Assembly (NCBI RefSeq): GCF_018448495.1
Contig: NZ_CP049902.1
Span: 1,054,001-1,118,000 of the forward strand
Direction: 5' to 3'
DNA from: Psychrobacter sp. WY6
GTDB taxonomy: Bacteria > Pseudomonadota > Gammaproteobacteria > Pseudomonadales > Moraxellaceae
Length of the DNA stretch: 64,000 nt
Shown: positions 32,934 through 43,642 of the stretch, one piece after another
Layout of the letters: every line of letters starts with the position of its first letter
Position numbering within the stretch: position 1 is the stretch's first letter
Program-made: the position numbers and the translations under genes
The notes under the pieces: model-generated
What the model was told of the DNA's origin: nothing
The model's input: the letters and a program-made list of their open reading frames with translations, nothing else
Databases searched by the model: none

Positions 32934-33869
32934 ATGGACGCATTGAGCGTATTGCTACAAAACGTACATTTGTTTGAAACCAAGTATTATCGTTTGAATG
33001 GGACTGGTAATTGGTCTTATTCCATCACTAGACAAGATACGATTTTGTTTTATTTAGTGATGTCTGGGAGCTTTTGCATCGATGTCGGCAATGGTTTGCG
33101 ACAGGCGCACGCAGGCGATATGATTATGATTCCCAGTGCCCATAAGCATGTGAGCTATGCCTTAGATCATAATGGTGACGATGCGCTACCGCTAGATGAG
33201 TTGCTGACTCATTGTAAGGAAAATACCCTTGATATCGATGGCAACGGTGATCCTAACTCGTCTTTGATATTGATTGAATGCAAGTATGACAAAGAAATGA
33301 TACGTCCTTTGCTGTCTGTGCTGCCTGCGATTTTGCCTGAAATCAACGATGAGTCTGACGGTAGATTTGAGGTCATTGATGTCGAGATTAAGCTGCTGAC
33401 CTTAGAAGCCGAGCGTGAGCGCATGGGCAAGACCGCGATCATCAATCATTGGGCAAGTATTATGATGATTGAATGTTTGCGGGTTTATATTGAAAGTTTG
33501 CCTGAGGCCACAGAAAACTGGCTAAAAGCCATGAAAGACCCGTTTTTGACCAAGGCGTTAGCAGCGATGCATCAAGCGCCCAATCAAAACTGGACCATTC
33601 ATAAACTGGCTGAAGTCGCAGGAATGTCACGCTCAAGCTTTGCGCAGCGCTTTAAAGATACAGTTGGTATGCCGCCGCTGACCTATCTCATTGATTATCG
33701 CTTGCGCTTGGCGGCCCGTTATCTACGCTTGCAGCAAAACAGTATTGGCCGTATCAGTGAGTTGGTTGGCTATGCGTCAGACTCGACCTTTAGTCAAGCA
33801 TTCAAGCGCGTTTATGGGGTATCACCAAAAGCCTATCGCCAACAATATCAACAAGAAAACATCGCATAA
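32934..33869 (+). CDS. AraC-family transcriptional regulator with cupin-type sensor domain
   Basis: The protein is 311 residues and intact. The N-terminal ~190 residues are a cupin-like ligand domain (ILFYLVMSGSFCIDVGNGLRQ, HAGDMIMIPSAHKHVSY) of the type common in AraC_binding/Cupin_6 regulators. The C-terminal ~100 residues carry two helix-turn-helix motifs: WTIHKLAEVAGMSRSSFAQRF and ISELVGYASDSTFSQAFKRV, then GVSPKAYRQ. ATG 32934 has GAGGAAG 6 bases upstream. The target is unknown: no catabolic operon adjoins it, and the gene is followed by its own terminator. Such regulators often control neighbouring oxidoreductases, which are absent here. Confidence 0.9.
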   Translation: MDALSVLLQNVHLFETKYYRLNGTGNWSYSITRQDTILFYLVMSGSFCIDVGNGLRQAHAGDMIMIPSAHKHVSYALDHNGDDALPLDELLTHCKENTLDIDGNGDPNSSLILIECKYDKEMIRPLLSVLPAILPEINDESDGRFEVIDVEIKLLTLEAERERMGKTAIINHWASIMMIECLRVYIESLPEATENWLKAMKDPFLTKALAAMHQAPNQNWTIHKLAEVAGMSRSSFAQRFKDTVGMPPLTYLIDYRLRLAARYLRLQQNSIGRISELVGYASDSTFSQAFKRVYGVSPKAYRQQYQQENIA

Positions 33870-33891
33870 CGTATCGTTAATACACCATAAA

Positions 33892-33928
33892 AGCGTTAAG
33901 GTTGCCATTAGGCCCTTAACGCTTTTTT
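33892..33928 (+). terminator. Terminator of the AraC-family gene
   Basis: The stem AGCGTTAAGG/CCCTTAACGCT is followed by six T, 22 bases after the stop codon. Confidence 0.88.
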
Positions 33929-34159
33929 GTTTTCTCATGGTGAAGTATGAGACTTTTATGGAGATATTTCGTCTATGGTTGACAGGTGTCGACACGGAGT
34001 ATTTTGACGATGGACAGCTGACAATGTGCTTGTGTTCAGGTACTATGGAATAATGAGTCATCTAGGCGCAAACGCTTGTTTTTAGCGTAAGATATGTCAC
34101 TGTATGGTGGTCAGATCGTTTGTTCTAAATGATATTTATTTTGCTGCTGATGGTATGTT

Positions 34160-35227
34160 ATGACTGAACCGACCGCAAAGCCACGCGCAGGAGCCAATAG
34201 CCAACAAGGCTCAGCTGTGTCCGCTAAAAAACAAAGCGATATGAATCCAAGCAACGTCAAGCGTGGTCGAAAAGACAAGGCGGGTGCGACACTTGACAAA
34301 GCCATGTTATTGGCACTGTTTACGCTGCCAGATATTGAAGAGGCAGTTGTTAAAGAGACAGTCGTTAAAGAGGTCGTTAAAGCCGCCGCTGATGAGTTGT
34401 CTAATACCCCTAGCAGGGTGCAACAGCCTGCTGCTAGCGAGATGAATATTGCCGAGCAGCGTGTGGCACTGTATCGTACCCAGCATGAGCGTACGCGATT
34501 ATTATATATGGCATCCGCTGCCACGCGACCTACTTATTTGGTACAAACGCTCAAATCACAATTTGCAGAACATCAGCAATACTTGTTGGCACAGCAGCTT
34601 GATAAACGCGGCTTGATGGATACCGATGGATTAGAGCGTCTTTGGCAGCAGCTGCATGTGGTCGATGACATCATCGCTGATATTGTCCGTCATATGCCAG
34701 CTCAGCAGCCAGCAGGTTGGCAACTGACTACTCAGGATGGGCGAAATCCGCTATGCTTTGCCACCGTTGGCAAATTAAAGAACAGTAAGCCTATTCGTGA
34801 TCAAGGCAGTCTAAATAGCTATGTGCTTGGGCACTTCGGCGTGAGTAGTTTTACCTATGATCGCGGCTATTATATTGGACATGTCGTTGGCTACTTATTC
34901 AGCTGTTATTTTTGTGCCCATCTATCTATTAGCTATGGTGTTACGGCACTTGGTCCGCAGGTTATAGCTGATTACGATTATGCCAGTCTTGAGACGCCAT
35001 ATATGGTTAGACTACTACAAGGGCTGGATGGCTACTGTAAAAAACGTATTTATCAGTTGGCAGTTATCTGTGCACGATTGAGTGTCTTTGCCAGTGACAA
35101 GCGTATCGAGAGAATGCTCATTGCTGAGGTCAACGACTTCGATAAAAAACTGCAGCAGCAGCACTTAGATGTTTTGTTATTGCAAGGTTTGATGCCAGAC
35201 AGTAGCGATTCTACGCCGCTTTTTTAA
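34160..35227 (+). CDS. Unrecognised 355-residue protein
   Basis: The ORF is intact and codon use looks normal. Residues 1-50 are Lys/Arg/Ser-rich and look disordered. Residues ~60-80 are a short acidic/basic helix with VVKE repeats (KETVVKEVVK). From ~95 to the end the chain looks folded and mostly helical, with LWQQLHVVDDIIADIVRHM, a Tyr/Gly-rich patch (TYDRGYYIGHVVGYLFSCYFC) that could be membrane-associated, and a C-terminal Leu-rich helix. No signal peptide and no known motif. It precedes gspF by 81 bp on the same strand, so it may be cotranscribed with it. Function unknown. Confidence 0.6.
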   Translation: MTEPTAKPRAGANSQQGSAVSAKKQSDMNPSNVKRGRKDKAGATLDKAMLLALFTLPDIEEAVVKETVVKEVVKAAADELSNTPSRVQQPAASEMNIAEQRVALYRTQHERTRLLYMASAATRPTYLVQTLKSQFAEHQQYLLAQQLDKRGLMDTDGLERLWQQLHVVDDIIADIVRHMPAQQPAGWQLTTQDGRNPLCFATVGKLKNSKPIRDQGSLNSYVLGHFGVSSFTYDRGYYIGHVVGYLFSCYFCAHLSISYGVTALGPQVIADYDYASLETPYMVRLLQGLDGYCKKRIYQLAVICARLSVFASDKRIERMLIAEVNDFDKKLQQQHLDVLLLQGLMPDSSDSTPLF

Positions 35228-35308
35228 GCCATTTAATCTCGATAGACCGCCTTTATAAGTCCTTGTTTATTACCTTTTATTATTGATCACTTTAGGATAT
35301 TCGCTGCT

Positions 35309-36510
35309 ATGCCCGCTTATCATTATAAAGCGTTAGATGACCATGGCAGTGTGCAAAAAGGCTTGCTCGAAGGCGATTCTGCGCGGCAAGTTCGCCAGCA
35401 GCTGCGTGATAAACAATGGACGCCCGTTGAAGTCAGTGCCGTCAATGATAGACAAAACCAGAATAAAAACCGCTAAAAAAACCGTCTGCTTACGAGTTGG
35501 CATTGCTGACCCGTCAATTATCGGTATTATTGGCAGCGGGTATTCCGTTAGAGGAAACGCTTGCCGCCGTCGCCAAACAGTCACCAAAAAATCACATTAA
35601 ATCTCTCATGCTTGCCGTGCGCTCTCATGTATTAGAGGGTTTGAGCTTGGCGCGAGCATTGCAGCAAGCCGCCAGTTTTCCACCACTATATATCGCGACC
35701 ATTGCGGCAGGGGAAAAGTCAGGTCACTTGGATTTAATCTTGAACCAGTTGGCAGATTACACCGAAAACCGCTTTGCATTGCAAAAGAAAATCCAAGGCG
35801 CAATGGTTTATCCGATTGTGCTGATGGTGATGGCAATTGGCGTTATTATGGGTTTGATGAGTTTTGTGGTGCCCAAAATTGTCAAAGTGTTTGAGCAGTC
35901 TGAACAGGCATTGCCGCTGATTACCCAAATTGTTCTTAGCCTATCTAACCTCATTACGCAGTGGTGGTGGCTGATGCTGATAGTATTGTCAGGAACGGCA
36001 TTTTTGTTTTATCGTTTTGCGCAGACGCAAGCGGGTAAGTTAGCGATAGACAGCATCGTGCTAAGACTACCAATATTGGCGCGGTTATCAAAAGGGCTGA
36101 ATGCAGCACGTTTTGCCAGTACATTGGCGATATTGGTACGCTCAGGGGTGCCGTTGATTGAGGCATTGCATATTGGTGCGGCGGTGACGACCAATTTACA
36201 CATTCAAAAAACCATCATCACTGCGGCTGATAGGGTGACGGAAGGCTCAAGCTTATCGAGTCAATTAGAAAAGTCCAGTTACTTTCCGCCGATGATGGTG
36301 CAAATGATTAAAAGTGGCGAAAACTCAGGTGAGCTTGAGAATATGCTCAGCCGCGCCGCCAATATGCAGGAAGCAGAAGCCACCAACTTTATCAGTACCT
36401 TATTATCGCTACTTGAGCCGTTGATGCTAGTGCTGATGGGCGTGGTAGTCATGATTATCGTGATGGCAGTGATGCTGCCGATTGTCAATATGAATGATCT
36501 GGCAGGATAA
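35309..36510 (+). CDS. gspF: Type II secretion inner-membrane protein GspF (one frameshift)
   Basis: Polytopic platform protein that couples the GspE ATPase to pseudopilus assembly. ATG 35309 gives MPAYHYKALDDHGSVQKGLL, a standard GspF start. The frame is lost near 35476-35490 at an A-rich run. It resumes as ALLTRQLSVLLAAGIPLEETLAAVA and runs to 36510. Both GspF repeats are seen, each with its glycine motif (AAGEKSGHLDLIL and KSGENSGELENML), and three membrane segments including GAMVYPIVLMVMAIGVIMG. About 400 residues, full length. gspG follows after a gap now filled with two repeats. Confidence 0.93.
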
Positions 36511-36698
36511 TGAGCACTCAAATCTTCTGAGCTTGTGTGCCTCCCGCTCACATTTCTATTGTAGCTATCTTACTAAATATTACGCTAGCTTTCTTAAGAT
36601 TTGCTTACTGTTGTAGATTGTTGACTGAGCCAGGTTTTTACTAGGGTAAAGCCAGCCATCAAGCTATAGTAAGCGTCAGTCAAAAGTTATCCTTATAA

Positions 36699-36808
36699 AT
36701 AGAGTCGGTTCAAGATAATTTAGATACAAGGAAGGTGAGTGAAAGTACTACACATAGTAGACTGAGCGAGCCTGACACAGTATCTAATTTATATAGGAAC
36801 GACTATAT
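36699..36808. repeat. Dispersed ~108 bp inverted-ended repeat, family C, copy 2
   Basis: Same family as 1417-1524. The ends AGTCGGTTC and GAACGACTA are inverted repeats, cleaner here than in copy 1. The internal AGTACTACACATAGTAGACT can pair with itself. It lies between gspF and gspG. Confidence 0.8.
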
Positions 36809-36880
36809 TACTCGTCATGCTGTGGTTCAGTATTGATGCTTATAAAAGTCAAGGTTCATAACAATCTACTTGCGATGCTA

Positions 36881-37050
36881 GGGCGTTTCCTTATTTTAAA
36901 AATTGTGATAAAAATGAGATAAATTGCCGTCAAACAAGGAAAGTAGCGCAAATAATATCGAGATATTAACAAGCTATTTGACGATGTTTGGCAAAATTTA
37001 GCTGTTTTTAGGCCATTTAGAAAGTAAACGATTGAATTGAGGACACGCCC
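36881..37050. mobile_element. MITE-like element, family B, copy 2 (170 bp, inverted relative to copy 1)
   Basis: It runs from GGGCGTTTCC to GGACACGCCC, flanked on each side by TA (within CTAG on the outside). It is the reverse complement of the 6017-6186 element and has the same length. It lies between gspF and gspG. Confidence 0.87.
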
Positions 37051-37259
37051 TAGATAAAAATAAAATCATGGTTTATAGTGATAATCGTTTCAGTGCTCAT
37101 TAATACGCCGATCATTAATGTTACTTGAACGCCACTTTTCCTATTTACATCACCCTGATGCCAAAAGCGATGATAAAAGCGATGACTATAATTGACAAAA
37201 TTCAAGTAACTACTATGCCAACAAGTGCTATGAGTGACGACCAGTTTCAGGCAAGTAAT

Positions 37260-37725
37260 ATGAGTGCCAGCAAGCCAGCTCCTACGAGAGCCAGTCAGCC
37301 ACTGCCTATGCGTAATAACCAGTCTGGATTTACCCTCATCGAGATTATGGTCGTGATTGTGATCTTGGCAATTCTTGCAGGCTTAGTTGTCCCGAAAGTA
37401 GTGGGGCAAAGTGATAAGGCTCGCGTTAAGACCATGAAACAGCACTTGCTACAGTATCCAACGCCCTTGATATGTATAAAGTTGATAATTCGCGCTACCC
37501 GACTACCGCTCAAGGTCTAGAAGCACTTACCACACCTCCAAGAGGCCAAAAAACTACCCAGACGGTGGTTATATCAAAGGCGGCTACCCAACAGATGGCT
37601 GGGAAAACGAGATGCAATATGTCGCTCCAGGCAGTGAAGGTCGTCCTTATGATTTATTTTCGCTAGGTGCAGATGGCCAGCAAGGCGGCGAAGGTCAAGA
37701 TGCTGATCTTTATGCTCAATTATAA
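37260..37725 (+). CDS. gspG: Type II secretion major pseudopilin GspG (two frameshifts)
   Basis: Main subunit of the T2SS pseudopilus. The prepilin motif and helix are clear: QSGFTLIEIMVVIVILAILAG, cleaved after Gly with Glu at +5, followed by LVVPKVVGQSDKARVKTMKQ. Breaks near 37453 and 37553 hide the rest: ALDMYKVDNSRYPTTAQGLEAL and the calcium-loop region YPDGGYIKGGYPTDGWENEMQYV, ending with TAA 37725. The start is uncertain. 37260 gives a 22-residue leader; ATG 37308 is shorter and several upstream in-frame codons are possible. The order gspF-gspG is kept despite the repeat insertions. Confidence 0.9.
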
Positions 37726-37815
37726 GTATTAGCTTGATGAGCAATTAAAATATGGGTAGCTAACGATCCCTTACTCCATAGTATGTTATTGGTGACGGTC
37801 GCTCTAATGCTCTTA

Positions 37816-37853
37816 AATATCAACCAATAAGACCTTATTGGTTGATATTTTTA
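37816..37853 (+). terminator. Terminator of gspG
   Basis: A strong hairpin TATCAACCAATAA/TTATTGGTTGATA is followed by TTTTTATA, about 90 bases after the stop codon. Confidence 0.9.
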
Positions 37854-37988
37854 TATCAGTAACTAAGTGGCATAGCATCCCATAGATAATGTCAAACCAT
37901 CCATTTTTCCAAAAAGCTATACGTTTGATACTAGTCATATCGCCCCGCTCATTTGTCATTAAAATCAGCCAGTAGAGGTCATTGCTCA

Positions 37989-38549
37989 TGTTTACCAACA
38001 AACTCAACTCACAAGCCGTCATTACAAATAAACGAGTCTCTAAGTGCCTCACGCACTGCAATTATGAGTACTTCATTGATGATAGGGTTGTCGATGGCAT
38101 CTATGAGCGCTCAAGCTGCAGGTTTGGGCGAGTTATTTGCTAATAATGGTGCCGCACAATCGAAGTTTTTGCCTGTCGATAAAGCGTTTCAAGTTATTAG
38201 CAGCACTAAGGCCACGTCTAAGGGCACGCGCTTATCTATTAATTTTGATATTACGCCAGGTCATTATGTCTATAAAGATCAGCTTACTCTCAGTTTTCCT
38301 AAGGGCGTGAGTGCAACCCCCTTTACTTTTAGTCAGTCGCCGGTCTCCATTGACGACCCAACCTTTGGTAAGGTTCCCGTTTTTACCCAAAAAAACATGG
38401 TAGCAACCACGACTCTGACTACTAACAATGGTAAAGGCGCAAAAAATGCACCGATTGTCATTGGCTGGCAAGGCTGTGCAAAAGCTGGGCTGTGCTATCC
38501 GCCAGAGAAAATCAAAACCACGGTTGATATCGCCGTGACACGCAAATAG
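37989..38549 (+). CDS. Stand-alone DsbD-alpha (N-terminal) domain protein
   Basis: A periplasmic protein equivalent to only the N-terminal domain of DsbD. The mature part LGELFANNGAAQSKFLPVDK continues to GWQGCAKAGLCYPPEKIKTT, whose CxxxxxC cysteine pair matches E. coli DsbD C103/C109. It closely resembles the N-domain of the full dsbD gene 67 bp downstream, so a tandem duplication is likely. ATG 37989 has GAGGT 7 bases upstream, and a frameshift near 38045 probably lies in the signal peptide. Without that shift an in-frame ATG 38064 starts MSTSLMIGLSMASMSAQAA. It could relay electrons from DsbD to extra substrates. Confidence 0.8.
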   Translation, partial: CLPTNSTHKPSLQINESLSASRTAIMSTSLMIGLSMASMSAQAAGLGELFANNGAAQSKFLPVDKAFQVISSTKATSKGTRLSINFDITPGHYVYKDQLTLSFPKGVSATPFTFSQSPVSIDDPTFGKVPVFTQKNMVATTTLTTNNGKGAKNAPIVIGWQGCAKAGLCYPPEKIKTTVDIAVTRK

Positions 38550-38616
38550 ACCACAAGCCGATCGACTCAAATATTGGTAATAAATAGCATATTAGGTAAT
38601 AAATAGGTAGCTCTTC

Positions 38617-40748
38617 ATGTCCATCAAGACAATAGAAAAAACACCATCGCTAACGGTACATCGCTCGTCCAAAAAATCTTATCTACTAGCATTTGCGGTC
38701 TCTAGTAGCTCGTTGTTTACAGGACTGGCTGCGATGCCCATGATGACTCATGCGGCAGGGCTGGGTGATTTATTTAGCAGTGATAAAAATGCGGCACAGA
38801 CGAAGTTTTTACCAGTGGACAAAGCTTTCCAAGTCAGTGATAACAGTAAAGCTACCAATAATGGCACGCGCTTAGCCATTAATTTTGACATTACGCCTGA
38901 GCATTATGTTTATAAAGACCAAATCAAACTGACGTTGCCAGCTGGCGTGACCGCCGCGCCTTTTACCTTTAGTCAAAAGCCAGTTTCAATCGATGATCCG
39001 ACATTCGGAAAAGTACTGGTGTTTGACCAAGCGAATATGGTGGCGACGACGACCTTGAGCAGCAGTAATGGTAAAAGCGTCGACGATGCCGCCGTGGTGA
39101 TTGGCTGGCAAGGCTGTGCCAAAGCAGGACTATGCTATCCACCTGAAAAAATTAAAACGACAATTGATATCGCTGCTGCAACACCACAAATTGCAGGAAA
39201 TAGCGCCAGTACTTCTACTCAAGAAGCTGCTAACAACAACTGACAGATAATGACAACACCGCTGAGTCAAGTGCGACGGTTGCCGATAGTCTTGCAGCAG
39301 AGCAAGCGCTGACTGATGATGGGGTGATTGATTATGCCTTGTTGGATGATGAGGCTTTAGAGGGAGAGCTTGGCGCTACCAATACGATTTCTGGCGCAGA
39401 TGAACAAGGCGTCGATGGCACTACGACAAGTGAAATTCCTGCGACAACCAACAATACTGTTGCTGGAAATAATGCCACTGATAGCGATCCTTTTGGTCTG
39501 GCTTCTCATCCTTGGTTGGCATTGGTATTATTGTTTTTAGCAGGGCTGGGTTTGGCATTGACACCATGCGTACTACCAATGTTGCCAATCGTTGCCAATA
39601 TCGTTGCCCGTGAGGAGAATCCAACGGTGAAACGCGGTGTTATTCTCACCACCAGCTATGCTATTGGCGTGGCAACAGCTTATGGTATTTTGGGCGCAGT
39701 TATCGCCGTGTTTGGTGAATCATTAGGCATTATCGGCTGGCTACAAAACCCCATTATCCTGATTGGTTTTGCGATTGTTTTTGTCCTACTTGCACTATAT
39801 ATGCTGGGTGTGTTTAGTATCCGCTTACCGAGATTTATGAGTAATAAAATGCAAGGCTTGAGTCAAGCAGGGGATAGTAAGCTGGGTAGTACGGGCGGTA
39901 GTTTAATCGCGGGTTTCTTATCTGCGCTCGTCGTATCGCCTTGCGTTTCTGCGCCATTGTTTGGGGCACTGCTTGCCGTATCGACGATTGGTAGTCCACT
40001 ACTGGGTTTTGCAGCTTTATTTATGCTGGGTTTTGGTTTATCCGCACCACTTATCTTAATTGGTGCCACCCAAGGTAAAATTATGCCGAAAGCGGGCGCG
40101 TGGATGAATTGGGTCAAGCAAGGTTTTGCCTTATTGCTCTTTGCCGTTGCTTTATTATTAATTGAGCGCGTCTTTATCTCACCCGTGATGCTGATGGTAT
40201 GGGCGTTATGGTTTATGGTTGTAGCGATGTGGGCGTGGAGCTGGTTGGGTAAAGGTCGTATGCTGACCCAAGCATTGGGATTAATCGCTGGTATTTGGGC
40301 AACATGTTTAGTCATCGGCGCGGCGTTGGGTAACGATGATAGCTTGCATCCGCTGGCATCTTTGAGTGCTGCTCCGATGATGCAGACGACTGGTCAGCCA
40401 GCCATGAGTAATACAACAGATAAAACCGTCACAACGCTGACTGAGTTAGATGCCATTATCGCCGCCAACCCTAAAGTGCTTGTCGATGTCACTGCTGAAT
40501 GGTGTATCGAGTGCCGTATTATGGATAAAAACTTATTTCATAATCGTCCAGCGCAGATGCAGGATTGGCAGTTGGTGAGACTGGATATAACAGAAACTAC
40601 GGACGATTCTAAAGCAATCTTAGCGCGCTATAAATTGTTTGGTCCGCCAGCATTGCTGTATTATCAAGACGGTCAGTTGACCAATCAACAAGTAGGCGAG
40701 ATTGATCGTCCAGAGTTTGAACAAGCATTGACGATGCTTAATAACTGA
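38617..40748 (+). CDS. dsbD: Thiol:disulfide interchange protein DsbD (one frameshift)
   Basis: Moves reducing power from cytoplasmic thioredoxin to the periplasm. Alpha domain: signal peptide, then GWQGCAKAGLCYPPEK. The frame breaks near 39238 in an Asn-codon run, then a long acidic linker follows. Beta domain: eight membrane helices with TPCVLPMLPIVANI and VVSPCVSAPLFGALL holding the two redox cysteines. Gamma domain: a thioredoxin fold with AEWCIECRIMDKN (CxxC). About 710 residues when joined, longer than E. coli DsbD because of the linker. A strong terminator follows at 40808. Confidence 0.94.
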
Positions 40749-40807
40749 TATCTTAATAACTGATACTTAATAAAACGAATAAGTCTTTTCTAAAGGCTTA
40801 ACAATAC

Positions 40808-40857
40808 AAAAGAGCCAATGTACTATTCATACAGTACGTTGGCTCTTTTATTTTTAT
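40808..40857 (+). terminator. Terminator of dsbD
   Basis: A long stem AAAGAGCCAA(T)GTACT/AGTAC(G)TTGGCTCTTT is followed by a T-rich run. The remaining gap to 41122 contains a small palindrome ACGCTAA/TTTAGCGT near 40880 and no gene. Confidence 0.88.
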
Positions 40858-41122
40858 CAATGGTTACCTGTCATCCTGACGCTAAGCATTTGGTTTAGCG
40901 TTGATTATTGATATTTACATTGGTATAGAGCAGCGATAACGCTAGTATAGTACACGCATTTTCATTACAATAAAGCAACAATGCTGAAGGCGCATTACTC
41001 GTTGTAACTGCTCACTTCTATATCTGAATGTCATTGGGTTTATTTTAGCGATGACGCTGATGGTCATACTCATTATCTTATATACTCTGCTGGCGATAAT
41101 GTCAGTTAGATAAAGGACACTT

Positions 41123-42555
41123 ATGTTTTCCCATATCACCGCACAGCGCCGCTCTATGCCTCTTATTACAGCGCGCAAAACACTTTATTTCAGACAAGAA
41201 AGCATTATTTGAATATTGCTGTTGGTCTAGCGCTAACCTGCTTGACCGTGCAAGTCCAAGCTGCCGATAAAACTCAGAGCGATAATGAGTTACCAGTACC
41301 GGAGGCAGCGTTTGAGTTTGAAGATTATCAGGTGTCACAGGATGCCAATACAGCTGCGCAAGATCGCCAAGTAGTCAGTAAAGAATTTATCGCCCAGCAA
41401 GCAAAATTGTTTTTTGAATGTACCCAAGTACAGACCAGTGCTGCACGTTTGGCTTGCTTTGACAAAGTGGCCGAAGAAGGTAAAACACCGAGTTACACCA
41501 CAACTAAGCAGCCAGTAGATTTGGCAAAAACCTTTCAAAGTACGCTTTCAGGTAATCCGCAAGTTGTCTTTGTAGAAGAGAAATCTACCATTGCTGGTGC
41601 TAATAATGCCGCTACTGACTCAGTTGCGCGCGCGCCTGCTATTAATGAAGGTTTAGACACCGTTGGGCTGACACAAAGAGAAGCACAAGTTTTAGAAAAT
41701 GTTGGGGTCACTCAAAAAGATATCGAAAAATATACACCGCTTAGTTTATCCTATGATCTAGATAAAAACAGTGAGCGTGGGACTTGGACCGTCAGACCAT
41801 ACCGACCAACCTATGTATTGCCAGTATTTTATACCTTTGACCCTAATCTTAGCCCAACTCCTAGTAATCCAGATGAGCCCGGTGAAACATTCACCTCTAA
41901 TGACACCCGTAATACAGAGCTAAAGTTCCAGCTGTCATTAAAGACCAAAGTGATGGAAGATTTGTTTGATACCAGTGCCGATTTATGGTTTGGTTATACC
42001 CAAGAGTCACATTGGCAAGTTTATAACGAAGACAACTCGCGACCATTCCGTGCCACCGACTATCAGCCTGAAATATTTTTGACTCAGCCAGTGACAGCAG
42101 ATTTACCTTTTGGTGGTCGTCTTCGTATGCTTGGTGCTGGTGCCATTCATCATTCTAATGGACAAGACGATCCGTTATCACGCTCATGGAACCGTGCTTA
42201 TCTCATGGCAGGGGCAGAGTGGGGTAAGCTATCAATCGTACCGCGCCTGTGGGCTCGAGTGAATAGTGAAAGCAGCAGCAGTGAAGACAATCCAGATATC
42301 GAGGACTACATGGGTTATGGTGATATCAAATTCTTATATGATTTGCCTGATCAACAGAGCCTGAGCGGTACATTGCGCTACAATCCAAGCACCAATAAAG
42401 GGGCGGCGCAAGTCGATTATATTTATCCATTATCAGAGAATGTTAATGGCTTCGTTCAGGTTTTCCAAGGCTATGGCGAATCCATCATCGATTATAACCA
42501 CGAAAATACCTCTATTGGTTTTGGTATCGTACTGAATGATTGGAAAGGTTTCTAA
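41123..42555 (+). CDS. pldA: Outer-membrane phospholipase A (OMPLA) PldA (one frameshift)
   Basis: Calcium-dependent outer-membrane beta-barrel phospholipase that removes misplaced phospholipids. The active site segment IHHSNGQDDPLSRSWNRAY carries the catalytic His-x-Ser and the conserved Asn of WNRxY. A C-terminal barrel strand ends in Phe (LNDWKGF). ATG 41123 follows AAGGA, and the frame breaks near 41205, inside the signal peptide (VGLALTCLTVQVQA). A ~170-residue soluble extension with FFECTQVQTSAARLACFDKVA precedes the barrel, longer than E. coli PldA. Its two cysteines may form a disulfide, fitting its position after dsbD. Confidence 0.9.
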
Positions 42556-42582
42556 TATCAGCGCACATTTTGATAATCGTCC

Positions 42583-43433
42583 ATGCGACTTTTAGCGCCT
42601 TATCAAACTGGACTATGGCTGGCAGAGTATCTCGATATACGCTGCCAGTTGTGCCGTGTTTATCGCAGCACACCCAATCTCAGCTATCTCAAAATTACCT
42701 TTTATCAAATATTAGTAGCTTGCCAACGGCTGATTCTATACCGCACTCTCTAAACCCCTTGCCAAACGATCCTTCGTTTTTTGCTAATTTGCGCCAGCAA
42801 TTCAACCACCGTTTTAACAGCGGACTACTTTGCTCGCATTGTCATGACAGTATCGCGTGGTTGCCGAAACCCTTCAATGTTGATATTGCTGCTGGTACGG
42901 TTTTATCTATCCAAACGGCGACTTATTATGAGTATCCGCTGCGTCAAGCGATCAGAGCTTTTAAGCATCATGAAGACATGACCAAATTGCCGTTATTGTT
43001 ACATGCTATACGTCAGCTACCACGTCCTCATGGTTGTCATCATGATAATAGCGTGATTGTCGCCATGCCAACAACCGAGCAACGACTGGTCAAGCGTGGC
43101 TTCGATCCTGTTAGTATTTTATCCGCGCAATTGTCTAAGCATTGGCAGATACCTTTATGGCATGGTGTAAAGCGTATTGACGACACTGTCAGTCAGCAAG
43201 GGCTTACACGTGCTGAGCGCCTGAGTAATCTAGACAATGCTTTTGTTTTAATCGAAAAGCCTCCTGTGAAACGCTTATTATTGTTTGATGATGTTGCGAC
43301 CACGGGTGCTAGTTTACAAGCATTGGGACGTACACTGCTTACCTCGGCTGAAACAGTCACCATGTCAGATATTCAAACCAATTATAAATACCATCTTTCT
43401 GCCTATGCTTTAGCGCATGGAAATCAGTCTTAA
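42583..43433 (+). CDS. comF: ComF-family phosphoribosyltransferase-like protein (one frameshift)
   Basis: ComF is needed for DNA uptake in competent bacteria. ATG 42583 opens MRLLAPYQTGLWLAEYLDIR, with the first zinc-finger half CQLC. The frame shifts near 42660-42720, and the other frame supplies the second half LCSHCHDSIAWLP. The C-terminal phosphoribosyltransferase loop is RLLLFDDVATTGASLQALG, and VIVAMPTTEQRLVKRGFDPV is typical of the family. About 283 residues. The neighbouring type IV pilus genes fit a role in transformation. pldA ends 27 bp upstream. Confidence 0.88.
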
Positions 43434-43642
43434 AATCTGTTCCTCTCTATTGCTAACTACTAATATGTTGCTAATATGTTGCCTTAACGATATATTATTA
43501 AAATAATATATGTTTATTGTTATTAATATTCCAAAATACTGTGCTTATCACTCAATAGCATTGCTTATAAAGATATTTTCTAAATAGCTTGCATAACTGC
43601 TATGGCTATTGTTATTTCTATGCAAACTTTTGTTAAATATTA

